Positions 1 through 9,896 of a stretch of DNA of 54,009 nt are shown in pieces. The position numbers and the translations under genes are program-made. This stretch comes from an uncultured Porphyromonas sp. (GTDB lineage Bacteria > Bacteroidota > Bacteroidia > Bacteroidales > Porphyromonadaceae): assembly GCF_905372525.1 (NCBI RefSeq), contig NZ_CAJPPN010000012.1:1-54009 (forward strand), read 5' to 3'. Below the pieces are notes generated by a model. That model saw only the letters and a program-made list of their open reading frames with translations, did no database searches and was not told the DNA's origin. Position 1 is the first letter of the stretch. Each line of letters begins with the position of its first letter.

Positions 1-89
1 GTCCCCACCCAGTCCGCCCGCCCCTACTAGTAAGTATCTGTGTAGAGAGACGGCATAGCCTGCGTGGGGAGTGCTGGGGTGCACACAGC
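1..89. other. window edge, no gene recognised
   Basis: No convincing coding sequence is visible. The terminator hairpin just downstream suggests that a plus-strand gene ends near or left of the window edge. In Porphyromonas haem loci that gene would be expected to be hmuR, but this is inference only. Confidence 0.4.
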
Positions 90-125
90 GAGGGCAGAGG
101 TTAGCGCAGGCTAGCCTCTGCCCTC
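90..125 (+). terminator. intrinsic terminator-like hairpin upstream of hmuS
   Basis: A 16-bp stem (90-105 with 110-125, one G-U-type pair) closes a 4-nt loop and is followed by GTCTT. It lies between the window edge and the hmuS promoter, so it probably ends the transcript of the preceding plus-strand gene. Confidence 0.7.
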
Positions 126-236
126 GTCTTATCTATAGCCTCCATCTGATCCCCGTACCTACCTATACCTAAGGAGCACACCCCCATACGAGCGAAATCA
201 CTACTTGTAGGTATTTCATAGGGCTAGGGGGTAGAG

Positions 237-244
237 TACCTTTG
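237..244 (+). promoter_or_regulatory. Bacteroidota -7 box for hmuS
   Basis: TACCTTTG matches the TAnnTTTG -7 consensus. The expected start site near 251 gives a short leader before the ATG at 273. No clear -33 TTG lies at the right distance, which suggests a weak or activator-dependent promoter. Confidence 0.6.
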
Positions 245-272
245 CACCAGCTAGCTGTGTGTCTGTATTGCT

Positions 273-3200
273 ATGGATCATAGGACAGACACCGGAGCCC
301 TTGTATATGGAATAAATACGATAAACGATATACCGCAGATGAGAGATAAGAAGAGGCCTTGGCTAAGGCGCTGGCTTGGGATCATCGGGATTGTCCTTGC
401 CCTGATCCTTGCCGTCGGCAGTTACTTCGTGTGGAGACACTATGGAGCTACCACACGCATTGCCCTAGTGAACTTCCCAGGATACCTCTCCTCGGGGATT
501 ATCCTTTCGAATGAGAATTCTCATGTCCGATACGATGAGCTGAAGGCCGAGGAGCTAGACCGCTTCGGGAGCTATGACTGTGTCCTAGCCTTCGGAATGG
601 GGCTCAAGTGGAACGAAGAGCAGCGAGCCGAGATCAAGAAGCAGGGTAAGAAGGGTCTCCCCCTACTCGTCCTCTATGCCACAACGGAGGAGAACGAGAT
701 CAACACCCTCGGCGACCGCCATGCCCAGAAGATCAACGAATATATGGGGAGCGGCAATAGGAAGAACTACCGTAGCCTGGCGAACTACATCCGCAAGTAT
801 GTCGATGGCAAGAAGTGGTTCGCCCCCCAGCCAGACTCCGTAGCCGAGAGCTCCACCGAGGTATACTATCACATCGACGAGGAGGTCGCCTTCGAGAAGC
901 TCGCTGACTATGAGGCCTACATGAAGAAGAACGGCTTCTATCACGAGGGAGCGAAGAAGGTGCTGATGATCGGTGGACTCAACGACCCTTTCAGCGGGAA
1001 TAAGCAGAACCTCGACAGTATCATCATGAGCCTACATCGCTCTGGGCTCAATGTCTATCCCGTGACGAGTTTCACCGACCGCCTGCGCTTCCTGCAAGAG
1101 GTCTCTCCAGACCTCGTCCTACACTTCCCACACGGACGTATCTCTATGGGTGGGGGCGAGGCTGTCGTCGAGTATCTACGTGAGCGCAATATCCCCGTCA
1201 TCGCCCCTCTAACCCTCATGACCAGTCAGCAGGAGTGGGAGGAGGATGCTCAGGGGATGATGGGGGGCTTCCTCTCCCAGACGATCGGGATGCCCGAGCT
1301 AGATGGAGCCGTCTACCCCTATGTACTGACCACTCAGGAGGAGAACAAGCAGGGACTCTATATGCTCCGTGCGATCCCCGACCGACTAGAGAAGCTCACT
1401 AGGCTCGTCCATAGCTTCCTCAGTCTAAAGACCAAACCCAATAGGGAGAAGCGACTCGCGATCTACTACTTCAAGGGCCCCGGCCAGGAGACCCTCACCG
1501 CTCAGGGGCTAGAGGTTGTCCCCTCGCTCTACAACCTCCTCCGTCGCCTCCAGTCTGAGGGCTATGACCTCACGGGGCTCCCCGGGGACGTCAAGACCTT
1601 TGAGCGTCAGCTCATGACCGAAGGCCCCGTGATCCAGTCCGTAGCAGGAGGACAGATGGAGCAGTATCTAGCCCACGGACATCCCGCCTGGGTGAAGAAG
1701 TCCGACCTAGAGCAATGGATCCAGCAAGACCTGAGCCCTAAGCAGATCAAGGAGCTCAAAGAGACCTACGGAGACGTACCCGGCCAGTACATGACCCGCA
1801 CCGCAGGTGGTGCACCTGAGCTGGCTACGACACGTATCCAGTATGGCAATGTCGTCCTCCTTCCTCAGCCCGTAGCTGGTATCGGCAGTGACAACTTCGC
1901 CATCGTCCATGGAGCAGCCTCCCCACCACCCTATCCCTACGTATGTGCCTACCTCTGGGCTCGGCATGCCTTCCAGGCTGATGCCATCATGCACTTCGGC
2001 ACACACGGTAGCCTAGAGTTCACTCCACAGAAGCAGGTAGCCCTGAGTAACCATGACTGGGGGGATGCCTTGATCGCTCCTCTACCACACTTCTACTACT
2101 ATACTATAGGTAATGTCGGGGAGAGTATGATGGCTAAGCGTAGATCATATGCCAGCCTCATCTCCTACATCACCCCACCCTTCGATGAGAGCAAGACCCG
2201 CCACACCTTCACTGCCCTCCAGGAGGCTATCGAGAAGTATTATGAGCTCAAGGATCCTACTGCCAAGGATCGGCAGAGCCTAGAGGTCAAGAAGCATACC
2301 GTCGGCCTAGGCCTACACCGAGAGCTACGCCTAGACTCTATACTCACCCAGCCCTACTCGGCCAAGGATGTCGAGCGTATCGACAACTTCGCCGAGGAGA
2401 TCGCCTCCGAGAAGGTCAATGGCACTCTCTATACGACAGGAGAGGCTTACGCACCCGCCAAGGTGACCTCCACCGTCGTGGCGATGAGTGCTGACCCGAT
2501 TGCCTACGCCAAGGCTCGACTGGATCGTATGCGCTCCACCAAGCACGAGGACAATACCAGCAACAAGCATCTCTTCTACAAGCAGTACCTACATCCTGCC
2601 CAGCAGCTCGTCCTACGTGTCCTCTCCTCCCAGTCCATCAGCCCGAGTCTGGTACTCACCTATGGAGGGATCACGCAGACCGAGCTCGACGAGGCACACA
2701 AGATCTGTGCCCCCAAGAAGCGAGGCGGGATGAAGCCTGATATGAAGTCTGGCATGAAACCTGGGATGAAGCCCGACCAGCCTGGGAAGCCGACAGACAA
2801 GCAGCCCACCCATACTCCGCAGGATCCTACTGCTAAGAACCCCATGGGTATGGGCAAGGCCATTAGCCAGAGCCAACAAGCTCAGGGAGGTACTCAAGCT
2901 CATCCTCAAGCCCCTGCACAGGGAAAGAGTGCAGGCCAGCACCCCGAAGACGCTAAGAAGGGGATGATGAAGGAGAAAGAAACGGAGAAAGAACCCAGCA
3001 AGCAGGAGCGAGACAAGGCGGAGGCAATCACCGACCTAGAGCGAGCCCTCAATGGGATCTTGGCCAACCATAAGGCGATCATCGAGAGCCCCCGCCTAGA
3101 GCTAGATGCTACGATCAATGCCCTCAATGGGGGCTTCACCGCGCCCTCCTCAGGCGGCGATGCTGTGGCCAATCCACAGGCCGTACCGACAGGTCGCAAC

Positions 3201-4697
3201 CTCTACTCCGTACGGGCAGAGAGTACCCCTTCGCAGCGAGCCTGGAGCCAAGGTGTCCAGCTGGCTCAAGCCACACTGAAGGCCTACAAGGAACAGCACG
3301 GCAAGTATCCCACGAAGGTGAGCTATACCTTCTGGAGCAGTGAGTTTGTAGAGACCGAGGGAGTCACGATTGCACAGGTACTCTATATGCTGGGTGTAGA
3401 GCCCGTACGTACACAGTTTGGCTCGGTCGAGGATGTCCGACTGATCCCGACCTTGGAGCTTGGTCGCCCTCGTATCGACGTGGTGATCCAGACCTCTGGA
3501 CAGTTCAGAGACCTCGCAGCCTCACGCCTAGCTCTCATCACCAAGGCCGTTGAGCTCGTTGCCAGCCAAGGCAAGGAGAGCGAGGAGAACTACGTCGCCC
3601 AAGGATCTATCAATACAGAGAAGGAGCTCGTCGAGCAAGGCCTCTCCCCCAAGGAAGCCCGTGCTCTGGCCAACGTACGTATCTTCGGTGGTATCAACGG
3701 CATGTATGGTACGGGGATCCAAGAGATGGTCACCGCTGGAGACAAGTGGGAGCAGGAAAAGGAGATCGCCGATGTGTACCTCAACAACATGGGAGCAGCC
3801 TACACGGGGAAGAAGGAGGACTGGGGACGCTTCGTCAAGCCCCTCTTCCGTGCGGCGCTCAAGAACACCGATGTGGTGATCCAACCCCGACAGAACAACA
3901 CCTGGGGCGCCCTCAGCCTAGACCACGTCTACGAGTTCATGGGCGGGCTAACCTTATCCGTGCGTAACGTCACCGGCAAGGATCCCGACACCTATCTGGC
4001 AGACTACCGCAACCACAGCCACATGCGCATGCAAGACCTCAAGGAGGCTATCGGTGTAGAGAGCCGTGCTACCGTCCTCAACCCCGAGTACGTCAAGGAG
4101 GCCCTCGCAGGTGGAGCCAATAGCGTAGCGAATATCACCGAGGTCGTCACCAACACCTATGGATGGAACGTCATGAAGCCCGAGGTCATCGACAAGGAGC
4201 TCTGGGATAACCTCTACGATATGTACGTCCGTGACATACATGGGCTAGGCGTCACACAGGCCTTCGAGGGGAAGAGCCCTGCTGCGCTAGAGGAGCTCAC
4301 CGCAGTCATGCTCGAGACGGCACGCAAGGGGATGTGGCAGGCCTCACCTGAGCAGCTCTCTACCCTAGCCGCTCGGCATACCGAGCTAGTAGCCAAGTAC
4401 GGCCCCTCTGGGGGTGGGATGACGACAGAGAACCACAAGCTCCGTGACTTCATCGCACAGCATGTCTCCCCCGAGACAGCCAAGCAGTACAAGGGCTCTA
4501 TGCAGCACCTAGACCAAGGCTCTGACGCTAATGCCTCTACTCAGGATGGTGTGGTGATGAAGCGAGAGACCGTCTCCGACAGCACAGGCTCGGTGACCAA
4601 GAGCTTCAGTGGGCTCTATGTCGTGGCAGGGGTAGCCGTCCTCTTCGTCATCCTACTCGTCGTCCTGAGGATCAAGCGCCGCAGAGATGCCGAGTAA
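273..4697 (+). CDS. hmuS: HmuS, CobN/Mg-chelatase H-like protein of haem uptake locus
   Basis: The 1474-residue product belongs to the CobN/BchH large chelatase-subunit family, and the next three genes match the hmuTUV order of Porphyromonas. HmuS-type proteins are linked to haem use and have been proposed to remove iron from haem. A basic N-terminus (RDKKRPWLRRW) precedes a membrane helix at about residues 34-56. A second helix sits at about 1443-1465 and ends in RIKRRRDAE, so the bulk should lie in the periplasm between two anchors. The chelatase core flanks a long low-complexity insert at about 815-925, rich in Met, Lys, Pro and Gln with MKPxMK-like repeats. The ATG at 273 fits the promoter at 237; an in-frame ATG 22 codons later is an alternative start. 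The -7 box suggests it heads a transcript with hmuTUV. Confidence 0.88.
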   Translation: MDHRTDTGALVYGINTINDIPQMRDKKRPWLRRWLGIIGIVLALILAVGSYFVWRHYGATTRIALVNFPGYLSSGIILSNENSHVRYDELKAEELDRFGSYDCVLAFGMGLKWNEEQRAEIKKQGKKGLPLLVLYATTEENEINTLGDRHAQKINEYMGSGNRKNYRSLANYIRKYVDGKKWFAPQPDSVAESSTEVYYHIDEEVAFEKLADYEAYMKKNGFYHEGAKKVLMIGGLNDPFSGNKQNLDSIIMSLHRSGLNVYPVTSFTDRLRFLQEVSPDLVLHFPHGRISMGGGEAVVEYLRERNIPVIAPLTLMTSQQEWEEDAQGMMGGFLSQTIGMPELDGAVYPYVLTTQEENKQGLYMLRAIPDRLEKLTRLVHSFLSLKTKPNREKRLAIYYFKGPGQETLTAQGLEVVPSLYNLLRRLQSEGYDLTGLPGDVKTFERQLMTEGPVIQSVAGGQMEQYLAHGHPAWVKKSDLEQWIQQDLSPKQIKELKETYGDVPGQYMTRTAGGAPELATTRIQYGNVVLLPQPVAGIGSDNFAIVHGAASPPPYPYVCAYLWARHAFQADAIMHFGTHGSLEFTPQKQVALSNHDWGDALIAPLPHFYYYTIGNVGESMMAKRRSYASLISYITPPFDESKTRHTFTALQEAIEKYYELKDPTAKDRQSLEVKKHTVGLGLHRELRLDSILTQPYSAKDVERIDNFAEEIASEKVNGTLYTTGEAYAPAKVTSTVVAMSADPIAYAKARLDRMRSTKHEDNTSNKHLFYKQYLHPAQQLVLRVLSSQSISPSLVLTYGGITQTELDEAHKICAPKKRGGMKPDMKSGMKPGMKPDQPGKPTDKQPTHTPQDPTAKNPMGMGKAISQSQQAQGGTQAHPQAPAQGKSAGQHPEDAKKGMMKEKETEKEPSKQERDKAEAITDLERALNGILANHKAIIESPRLELDATINALNGGFTAPSSGGDAVANPQAVPTGRNLYSVRAESTPSQRAWSQGVQLAQATLKAYKEQHGKYPTKVSYTFWSSEFVETEGVTIAQVLYMLGVEPVRTQFGSVEDVRLIPTLELGRPRIDVVIQTSGQFRDLAASRLALITKAVELVASQGKESEENYVAQGSINTEKELVEQGLSPKEARALANVRIFGGINGMYGTGIQEMVTAGDKWEQEKEIADVYLNNMGAAYTGKKEDWGRFVKPLFRAALKNTDVVIQPRQNNTWGALSLDHVYEFMGGLTLSVRNVTGKDPDTYLADYRNHSHMRMQDLKEAIGVESRATVLNPEYVKEALAGGANSVANITEVVTNTYGWNVMKPEVIDKELWDNLYDMYVRDIHGLGVTQAFEGKSPAALEELTAVMLETARKGMWQASPEQLSTLAARHTELVAKYGPSGGGMTTENHKLRDFIAQHVSPETAKQYKGSMQHLDQGSDANASTQDGVVMKRETVSDSTGSVTKSFSGLYVVAGVAVLFVILLVVLRIKRRRDAE

Positions 4698-4724
4698 GTC
4701 CTATCGTCCCTAGCTACAACTGCG

Positions 4725-5405
4725 ATGGAACTAGTCGTACAGATCCTCATGCTCTTCATCGTCGTAGGGACGGCTGTCCGTCTCTCCTTCGAGCGAGTCT
4801 GGGTCTCCCTCCTCTTTGGCCTAGTAGCTGCTGCCTTCGTCTACCTCACATACCCTCTGGCGATCGAGCAGACCAAGGCAGGACTAGCAGGCTACATCGC
4901 TGACCGCTCCCTGAGAGAGTACGCAGCTATCTTCATCTCTCTGGAGGTGGCGTTACTCGTCGGTTACAGCTTCTCTCGCCTTGAGCTCCCTCGTACGAAG
5001 CGAGCTAGGCTCATCGCCCTCGGACTAAGACTCTACCCTGGGCTACTTATCTTCCCTGTCCTCTTCTACCTACAGTCTACGCTCATCTTCGCCCTACCGG
5101 GGGTAGACTTCGGTATCGTCTCACTCCTTCTAGCCCTGAGCAGTCTTCTACTACTCGTAGGCCTAGGCTACCTCATGCGTTATCTCCTCCCCGAGGAGGA
5201 GCTTCGCCTAGAGGTGTACTTCCTCGTGCAGCTCTTTGTCTTCATCCTCGGTATCATCGCCTCGGTGGAGGAGACGATACGGACGGCACCCACAGAGAGC
5301 CCGATCGAGTGGCGGGGGCTAGTCCTCACTCTAGGAGTAGCTGGTCTATGCTTCATCCTAGGAGCTTTCGCACAGCGTATCAAGCAATATCTTAAGCATA
5401 AATAA
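4725..5405 (+). CDS. hmuT: HmuT-like polytopic membrane protein
   Basis: The 226-residue protein is almost entirely hydrophobic, with about six or seven membrane segments separated by short loops containing Arg/Glu clusters. It starts 27 nt after hmuS and ends 9 nt before the proton-channel gene, so it is part of one transcript. Position and topology match the uncharacterised inner-membrane protein of Porphyromonas hmu loci. No catalytic motif is visible. It may couple or scaffold the chelatase-like HmuS and the TolQ-like HmuU, but that is inference from the order of genes. Confidence 0.7.
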   Translation: MELVVQILMLFIVVGTAVRLSFERVWVSLLFGLVAAAFVYLTYPLAIEQTKAGLAGYIADRSLREYAAIFISLEVALLVGYSFSRLELPRTKRARLIALGLRLYPGLLIFPVLFYLQSTLIFALPGVDFGIVSLLLALSSLLLLVGLGYLMRYLLPEEELRLEVYFLVQLFVFILGIIASVEETIRTAPTESPIEWRGLVLTLGVAGLCFILGAFAQRIKQYLKHK

Positions 5406-5414
5406 TACGACGAG

Positions 5415-6014
5415 ATGGATCAGATCTCAAAAGTCCTCTTTACGATTGCCAATAGTCTGCTCATACCAGACATCCTCTTCCTCATTCTGCTCTTCATCCG
5501 CTCGCTACTGCTTGTCGGGAGCTTCTACAATAGCTTCATGCAGCGTAGGCACATCGCTACTCTACTAGGAGACACTCGCCAGCTGACTGTAGAGCGCTTA
5601 AAGGAGCTAGCAGAGAAGCTTCCTCATAAGAACCGCTCCCCCTTCGTAGAGTACCTCGATGACCTTATCAAACGCGAGGGACTCACCGAGGATTACGTAA
5701 ACTTCCAGCTCAGCAACTACGAGAACCTCTGCGAGAAAGACCTTACCCTCTCCAAGCTCTTGACCAAGATAGGCCCTGTCCTAGGGCTCGTAGGTACACT
5801 GATCGCTATGAGTCCAGCCCTCGTAGGTCTATCCTCTGGGGACATCGGAGCGATGGCATACAACATGCAGGTCGTCTTCGCCACTACCGTCGTCGGGCTC
5901 GTCATCAGCCTCGTCGGGCTGATTACCCTCCAGTACAAGCAGCGCTGGTACACACGAGACGTGAATATCCTCGAGTACGTATCCTCACTCCTCCTCGCCT
6001 CAAAGACCAAGTAG
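5415..6014 (+). CDS. hmuU: HmuU, MotA/TolQ/ExbB-type proton channel
   Basis: This 199-residue protein has an N-terminal membrane helix (about 15-40), a cytoplasmic stretch, and a C-terminal pair of helices. The second half, with GPVLGLVGTLIAMSPALVGL and the helix after it, is typical of the MotA/TolQ/ExbB channel family. Such proteins use the proton gradient to power a partner; here the partner is probably HmuS and/or HmuV rather than classical TonB. It lies 9 nt after hmuT and one base before hmuV. Confidence 0.85.
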   Translation: MDQISKVLFTIANSLLIPDILFLILLFIRSLLLVGSFYNSFMQRRHIATLLGDTRQLTVERLKELAEKLPHKNRSPFVEYLDDLIKREGLTEDYVNFQLSNYENLCEKDLTLSKLLTKIGPVLGLVGTLIAMSPALVGLSSGDIGAMAYNMQVVFATTVVGLVISLVGLITLQYKQRWYTRDVNILEYVSSLLLASKTK

Positions 6015-6015
6015 T

Positions 6016-6381
6016 ATGGCACGTAAAGCCCGCCGCCTCAAAAAGCTCATGCAGGGCGAGGACACAGACCCGCTAACCGTCGTAGTCAATCTCTTCGACG
6101 TAGCGATGGTCTTCGCTGTCGCCCTCATGGTCGCTATGGTCATGAATATGAATATGACCGAGATCTTTACTCAGGAGGACTTCTCCATAGTGAAGAACCC
6201 TGGGAAGGACAACATGGAGATCATAACAAGGTCTGGGAATAAGATCGAGCGATATACCCCCTCTCGGGAGAAGAGTGACAAGTCCAGCTCACGTGGACGC
6301 CGTGTAGGTGTCGCCTATGAGATGGAGGATGGCAATGTCTACTACGTCCCCGAAGAGGCAATGCCCGAGGAGAAGAAGTAG
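6016..6381 (+). CDS. hmuV: HmuV, DUF2149-type single-span membrane protein
   Basis: The 121-residue protein has a short basic N-terminus (ARKARRLKKLM), one membrane helix at about residues 22-46, and a hydrophilic tail. It resembles the DUF2149 family found beside MotA/TolQ-like channels, and by size and topology could play the ExbD/TolR role for HmuU. It follows hmuU with one base between stop and start, which indicates translational coupling. It is the last gene of the hmu group. Confidence 0.75.
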   Translation: MARKARRLKKLMQGEDTDPLTVVVNLFDVAMVFAVALMVAMVMNMNMTEIFTQEDFSIVKNPGKDNMEIITRSGNKIERYTPSREKSDKSSSRGRRVGVAYEMEDGNVYYVPEEAMPEEKK

Positions 6382-6745
6382 CGGTACGGGAGGGGTCCCG
6401 CTAGTCTCCCTCGTATATCTAGGGATAGGTGATGGGGGCCGAGACCTTGATGTATCCCCTTCCCTCTCCTCCCTATATCTACAATGCGATCTGGCTAGAG
6501 CTTCGGATGGAGCTCTAGCAGATACTTGGCTCCCTTAGCTCCGCTCATGGGGCTATGCTCTGTCCCGTAGATGGGGACATAGTACTCTTCAGACAGAGAG
6601 TTACATTCTGAAGGAATAATCCTTCACAAGACAAGATAGTCAGAGCCCACTCTAGTCATCGTCTCAGAGGATGCATATCATCGGTCATCCTAGAGTCAGA
6701 GGGGAGCATATCCGTATCCCCGCTATACAAACAAGCTTTACATCT
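6382..6745 (+). other. intergenic region with hairpins, hmuV to SusC-like gene
   Basis: No gene is visible. A 9-bp stem (6494-6502 with 6511-6519) may be a weak terminator for the hmu transcript. A 7-bp stem (6587-6593 with 6607-6613) follows. No exact TAnnTTTG box was found before the SusC-like gene, so its promoter is unassigned. Confidence 0.45.
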
Positions 6746-9700
6746 ATGAAGAAGCCTATACTACCGCTCAGCCTTGGCCTTAGCCTTGGCCTTAGCCTAG
6801 TCCTAGCCTTCACCTCGGGCACCTCTGATCTACGAGCAGAGGGCACGACCTCTACGCAGCGACCTATGACCTATACGCTCACTGGGGTAGTCGTAGATAG
6901 TTCTGGGAGCCCTCTAGTAGGCGCAGCTGTACGGGCTGCGGGGCTGAAGACTTCGACTGATGGAGAGGGGCACTTTACCCTACATCTGGGCTCCCGCCCT
7001 GCGTCCTCTGGGATTACGGTACGAGTCTCCTACCTCGGGATGAAGACCCGAGAGGTCACCTACCGAGGCCAAGCCCTACGCATCGTCCTCAGCGAGGACA
7101 CGCAGCAGATAGGTGAGGTAGTCGTCACAGCTCGTCCCAATATCAACGCTATCGACCTGCGCTCCCGCTCTGGTGTCGTGGCGGAGGTGGACATGAAGCA
7201 GCTCCAGCAGAAGCCCATGATCGACCTTGCCCTTGCCCTACAAGGGTCTGTCCCTGGGCTCACAGTGATCAGTCGAGGAGAGCTGGGGGAGAAGCCCGAG
7301 ATACGTATCCGAGGGAACAACTCCTTCGTCAAGGGAGATCTAGCCAACGAGCCTTTGTATGTCCTAGATGGTAAGATTATCTCCCCCCAAGCCTTCATGA
7401 CCCTCAATCCCCTAGACATCCGTGAGATCAAGGTGCTCAAGGATGCTGTAGCGACCGCCCTTTACGGGATCAAGGCCGCTAATGGAGTCCTAGAGATCTC
7501 CTCCCGCCGAGGTGCGACTGGGCCGATGAGTATCAGCTTAAGCTCCAGCCTAGGGGTTACCCTCAGAGGTAGACAGACGACCACGATGATGCGTACCGAG
7601 GAGAAGCTAGAGATCGAGCGACGCATGCGAAATGTGAATACCCCAGGCTATCTCTTCTCCTCTGACTTCATCAGTACAGCCACACTCAGTGACCTGCGGC
7701 AAGCCTACCAGTCGATCCTCGGTATTGCTCCTACCTGGACTCGAGACGAATACTTAGCCTACGGGGCACGACAGCTAGACTCCCTGAGACGCATAGAGAC
7801 CGACTGGTGGAAGCTACTCATTCGCCCCAACACCTACCAAAGCCACAACCTCAGCCTACGGGGAGGAAGCAAAGAGGTGACCTACTATGTCTCGGGGAAC
7901 TTCACCCGGCAGGGCGGACAGCTGGAGGGTAACGACACCAAGCGCTTTGCCCTAGCCAATAGCTTAGACTGGCAGAACAAGATCGGCTTTATCTCCCTAG
8001 GGCTAAGCGGGGGATATGCCAAGACGAACAGCCCTAACAGCAGCAACTACTCTCCCCAACAACTCGTCTACGACCTCAACCCCTACGAATCAAAGGACTC
8101 TCCCATCCTCTTCTCCCACCTAGGGCGTAGGTATCAGGATCTAACCAACCAATTCCGACGCTGGAGCAAGGAGGTTCGCTTGGGCTCTAGCCTAAGTGCC
8201 AACCTCCATCCGCTACAGGGGCTACAGTTGGATGCCATCCTAGGCATTGACTACGTACTGAGTGAGAGCGAACAGATCACTCCTGCGACAGCCTACGACG
8301 AAGTAACCCGACGCAAGCCTACCGAACGAGGGGTCATCACCGTGGGGAAGAACACGGACTTCAACTACTCAGCCAACCTACGTGCGACCTACACCAAAGT
8401 CTTTGCAGACAAACACGACCTGAGTATCTCTGCCAATACCGACTATTACTACAACGAGGGTCGCATCCTCAGCGTCACGGGGCACGGCATAGGGCGACAG
8501 GAGTATCTAGCTGGAGTGAATAAGGGCCTGACTAGCTCCGACCTACGCCCTGACTTCAGTGGTACGAATACGACCTCGGCACAGATGGGCTTCGGACTCG
8601 CACTAGGATATACCTACGATAGCTGGATCGATCTCTTCGCTGCCTACAAGGCGGATGCCTCTAGCCTCCTCCCCCGAGACAAGCGCTGGAACACAGCCTG
8701 GGCACTAGGGGGCGGACTCCATCTGACACAGCTCATCCCCCAGCTGCGTGAGGGGAAGGTCATCACGGGGCTTAACCTCAAGGCTTCCCTAGGCCTCACG
8801 GCTAGCCTCGGTGGGATCACCTCGGCCTCAGCCGTGCCGATCTTCTCCTACCAGCAGTCGAGCTTCTATGCAGAGCAATATCGACTCATCCGTCTATCGG
8901 CCATGTACAATGAGCGACTCAAGGCCGAGCAACTCCAGAGCATCGACCTCGGGCTCGGGATACAGATCGCTGGGGCACACTCTCTAGACCTCAACCTCTA
9001 TCTGCGGGATACCAAGGATGCCCTCCTAGAGCGAGAGATCCCCTCCAGCAACGGCTTCTCCTCCATGCTTGACAATGTCGGGAGCCTACGCAACGAGGGT
9101 ATAGAGCTATCGGCTAGCTCACGCATACTCAATAGTGGAGACTGGCGACTGGGCCTACGTGCTTCCCTCGCATATAACCGCAGTAAGGTGCTTGATCTCT
9201 ACGGCAAGCAGGTAATCTATACGAATAGTGATAACATCATACCCGACTACGAGGTAGGCAAGCCCTACGACTATGTCTACGGGCTAGATGCCCTCGGGGT
9301 GCACCCACTACGAGGGGAGCTGATGTTCCGTGACCAAAAGGGGCAGGAGCAACCCTTCTCGAAGGAGATCAAGAGAGAGGACCTCATCCCCCTTGGCTTC
9401 CGAACCCCACCCTATACCGGATCACTATCATTATCGCTAGGCTATGATGCGCTGGAGCTAGAGGCACAGCTCTACTATGTCTTTGGTGGGATCAAGAGCT
9501 ACTCTATGACCTACGTCCGAGGTATCGGGAGCATTAACAAGAATGCGATCCGAGGGCAACTCGAGCGTACCTGGTTTGCCCCTGGAGACGTAGACAAGCT
9601 CTATCCATCGCCACAGAGTGGTACACAGACCTACAACAACCTCTCCAGCTATCCCAACACGAGAATGATTGCCAAGAGCGACTACCTACGCCTCTCTATG

Positions 9701-9892
9701 CTCAGTCTACGCTATCGCCTACCAGCTCGTCTCCTAGCTCAGACCTCGGGGATCGTCAAGTACGCCTCCGTCGCCCTACAGGGCTCCAATCTCTTCACCC
9801 TCTCTCCCTACAAAGGTGGGAGCCCCGAGTCCGGTATCTACGACCTAGGGGTACAGCCAGTGCTCTCCCTCAATATCAACCTCAGCTTCTAG
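6746..9892 (+). CDS. SusC/RagA-like TonB-dependent outer-membrane transporter
   Basis: The product has about 1048 residues when started at the ATG at 6746 (MKKPILPL), which gives a proper signal peptide; the reading frame is open further upstream but that part is not signal-like. After the signal comes a carboxypeptidase-regulatory-like beta domain (TGVVVDSSGSPLVGA). Then come the segment IGEVVVTARPN, a plug domain (PEIRIRGNNSF, LYVLDGKI, IKVLKDAVATALYGIKAANG) and a 22-strand-type barrel ending in LNINLSF. It pairs with the SusD-like gene 4 nt downstream, so it should import a ligand captured at the cell surface. No enzyme genes lie nearby, so the substrate (glycan or, as for RagAB, peptide) cannot be told. 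Confidence 0.92.
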   Translation: MKKPILPLSLGLSLGLSLVLAFTSGTSDLRAEGTTSTQRPMTYTLTGVVVDSSGSPLVGAAVRAAGLKTSTDGEGHFTLHLGSRPASSGITVRVSYLGMKTREVTYRGQALRIVLSEDTQQIGEVVVTARPNINAIDLRSRSGVVAEVDMKQLQQKPMIDLALALQGSVPGLTVISRGELGEKPEIRIRGNNSFVKGDLANEPLYVLDGKIISPQAFMTLNPLDIREIKVLKDAVATALYGIKAANGVLEISSRRGATGPMSISLSSSLGVTLRGRQTTTMMRTEEKLEIERRMRNVNTPGYLFSSDFISTATLSDLRQAYQSILGIAPTWTRDEYLAYGARQLDSLRRIETDWWKLLIRPNTYQSHNLSLRGGSKEVTYYVSGNFTRQGGQLEGNDTKRFALANSLDWQNKIGFISLGLSGGYAKTNSPNSSNYSPQQLVYDLNPYESKDSPILFSHLGRRYQDLTNQFRRWSKEVRLGSSLSANLHPLQGLQLDAILGIDYVLSESEQITPATAYDEVTRRKPTERGVITVGKNTDFNYSANLRATYTKVFADKHDLSISANTDYYYNEGRILSVTGHGIGRQEYLAGVNKGLTSSDLRPDFSGTNTTSAQMGFGLALGYTYDSWIDLFAAYKADASSLLPRDKRWNTAWALGGGLHLTQLIPQLREGKVITGLNLKASLGLTASLGGITSASAVPIFSYQQSSFYAEQYRLIRLSAMYNERLKAEQLQSIDLGLGIQIAGAHSLDLNLYLRDTKDALLEREIPSSNGFSSMLDNVGSLRNEGIELSASSRILNSGDWRLGLRASLAYNRSKVLDLYGKQVIYTNSDNIIPDYEVGKPYDYVYGLDALGVHPLRGELMFRDQKGQEQPFSKEIKREDLIPLGFRTPPYTGSLSLSLGYDALELEAQLYYVFGGIKSYSMTYVRGIGSINKNAIRGQLERTWFAPGDVDKLYPSPQSGTQTYNNLSSYPNTRMIAKSDYLRLSMLSLRYRLPARLLAQTSGIVKYASVALQGSNLFTLSPYKGGSPESGIYDLGVQPVLSLNINLSF

Positions 9893-9896
9893 CCCT

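Noticed and set aside
2331..2942. Open frames antisense or out of frame within hmuS
   Set aside because: They are shadows of the GC-rich, strongly biased hmuS coding sequence with no independent start signals or motifs.
6671..6745. Upstream extension of the SusC-like gene
   Set aside because: The added 25 residues are polar and would bury the signal peptide; the ATG at 6746 gives a normal signal.
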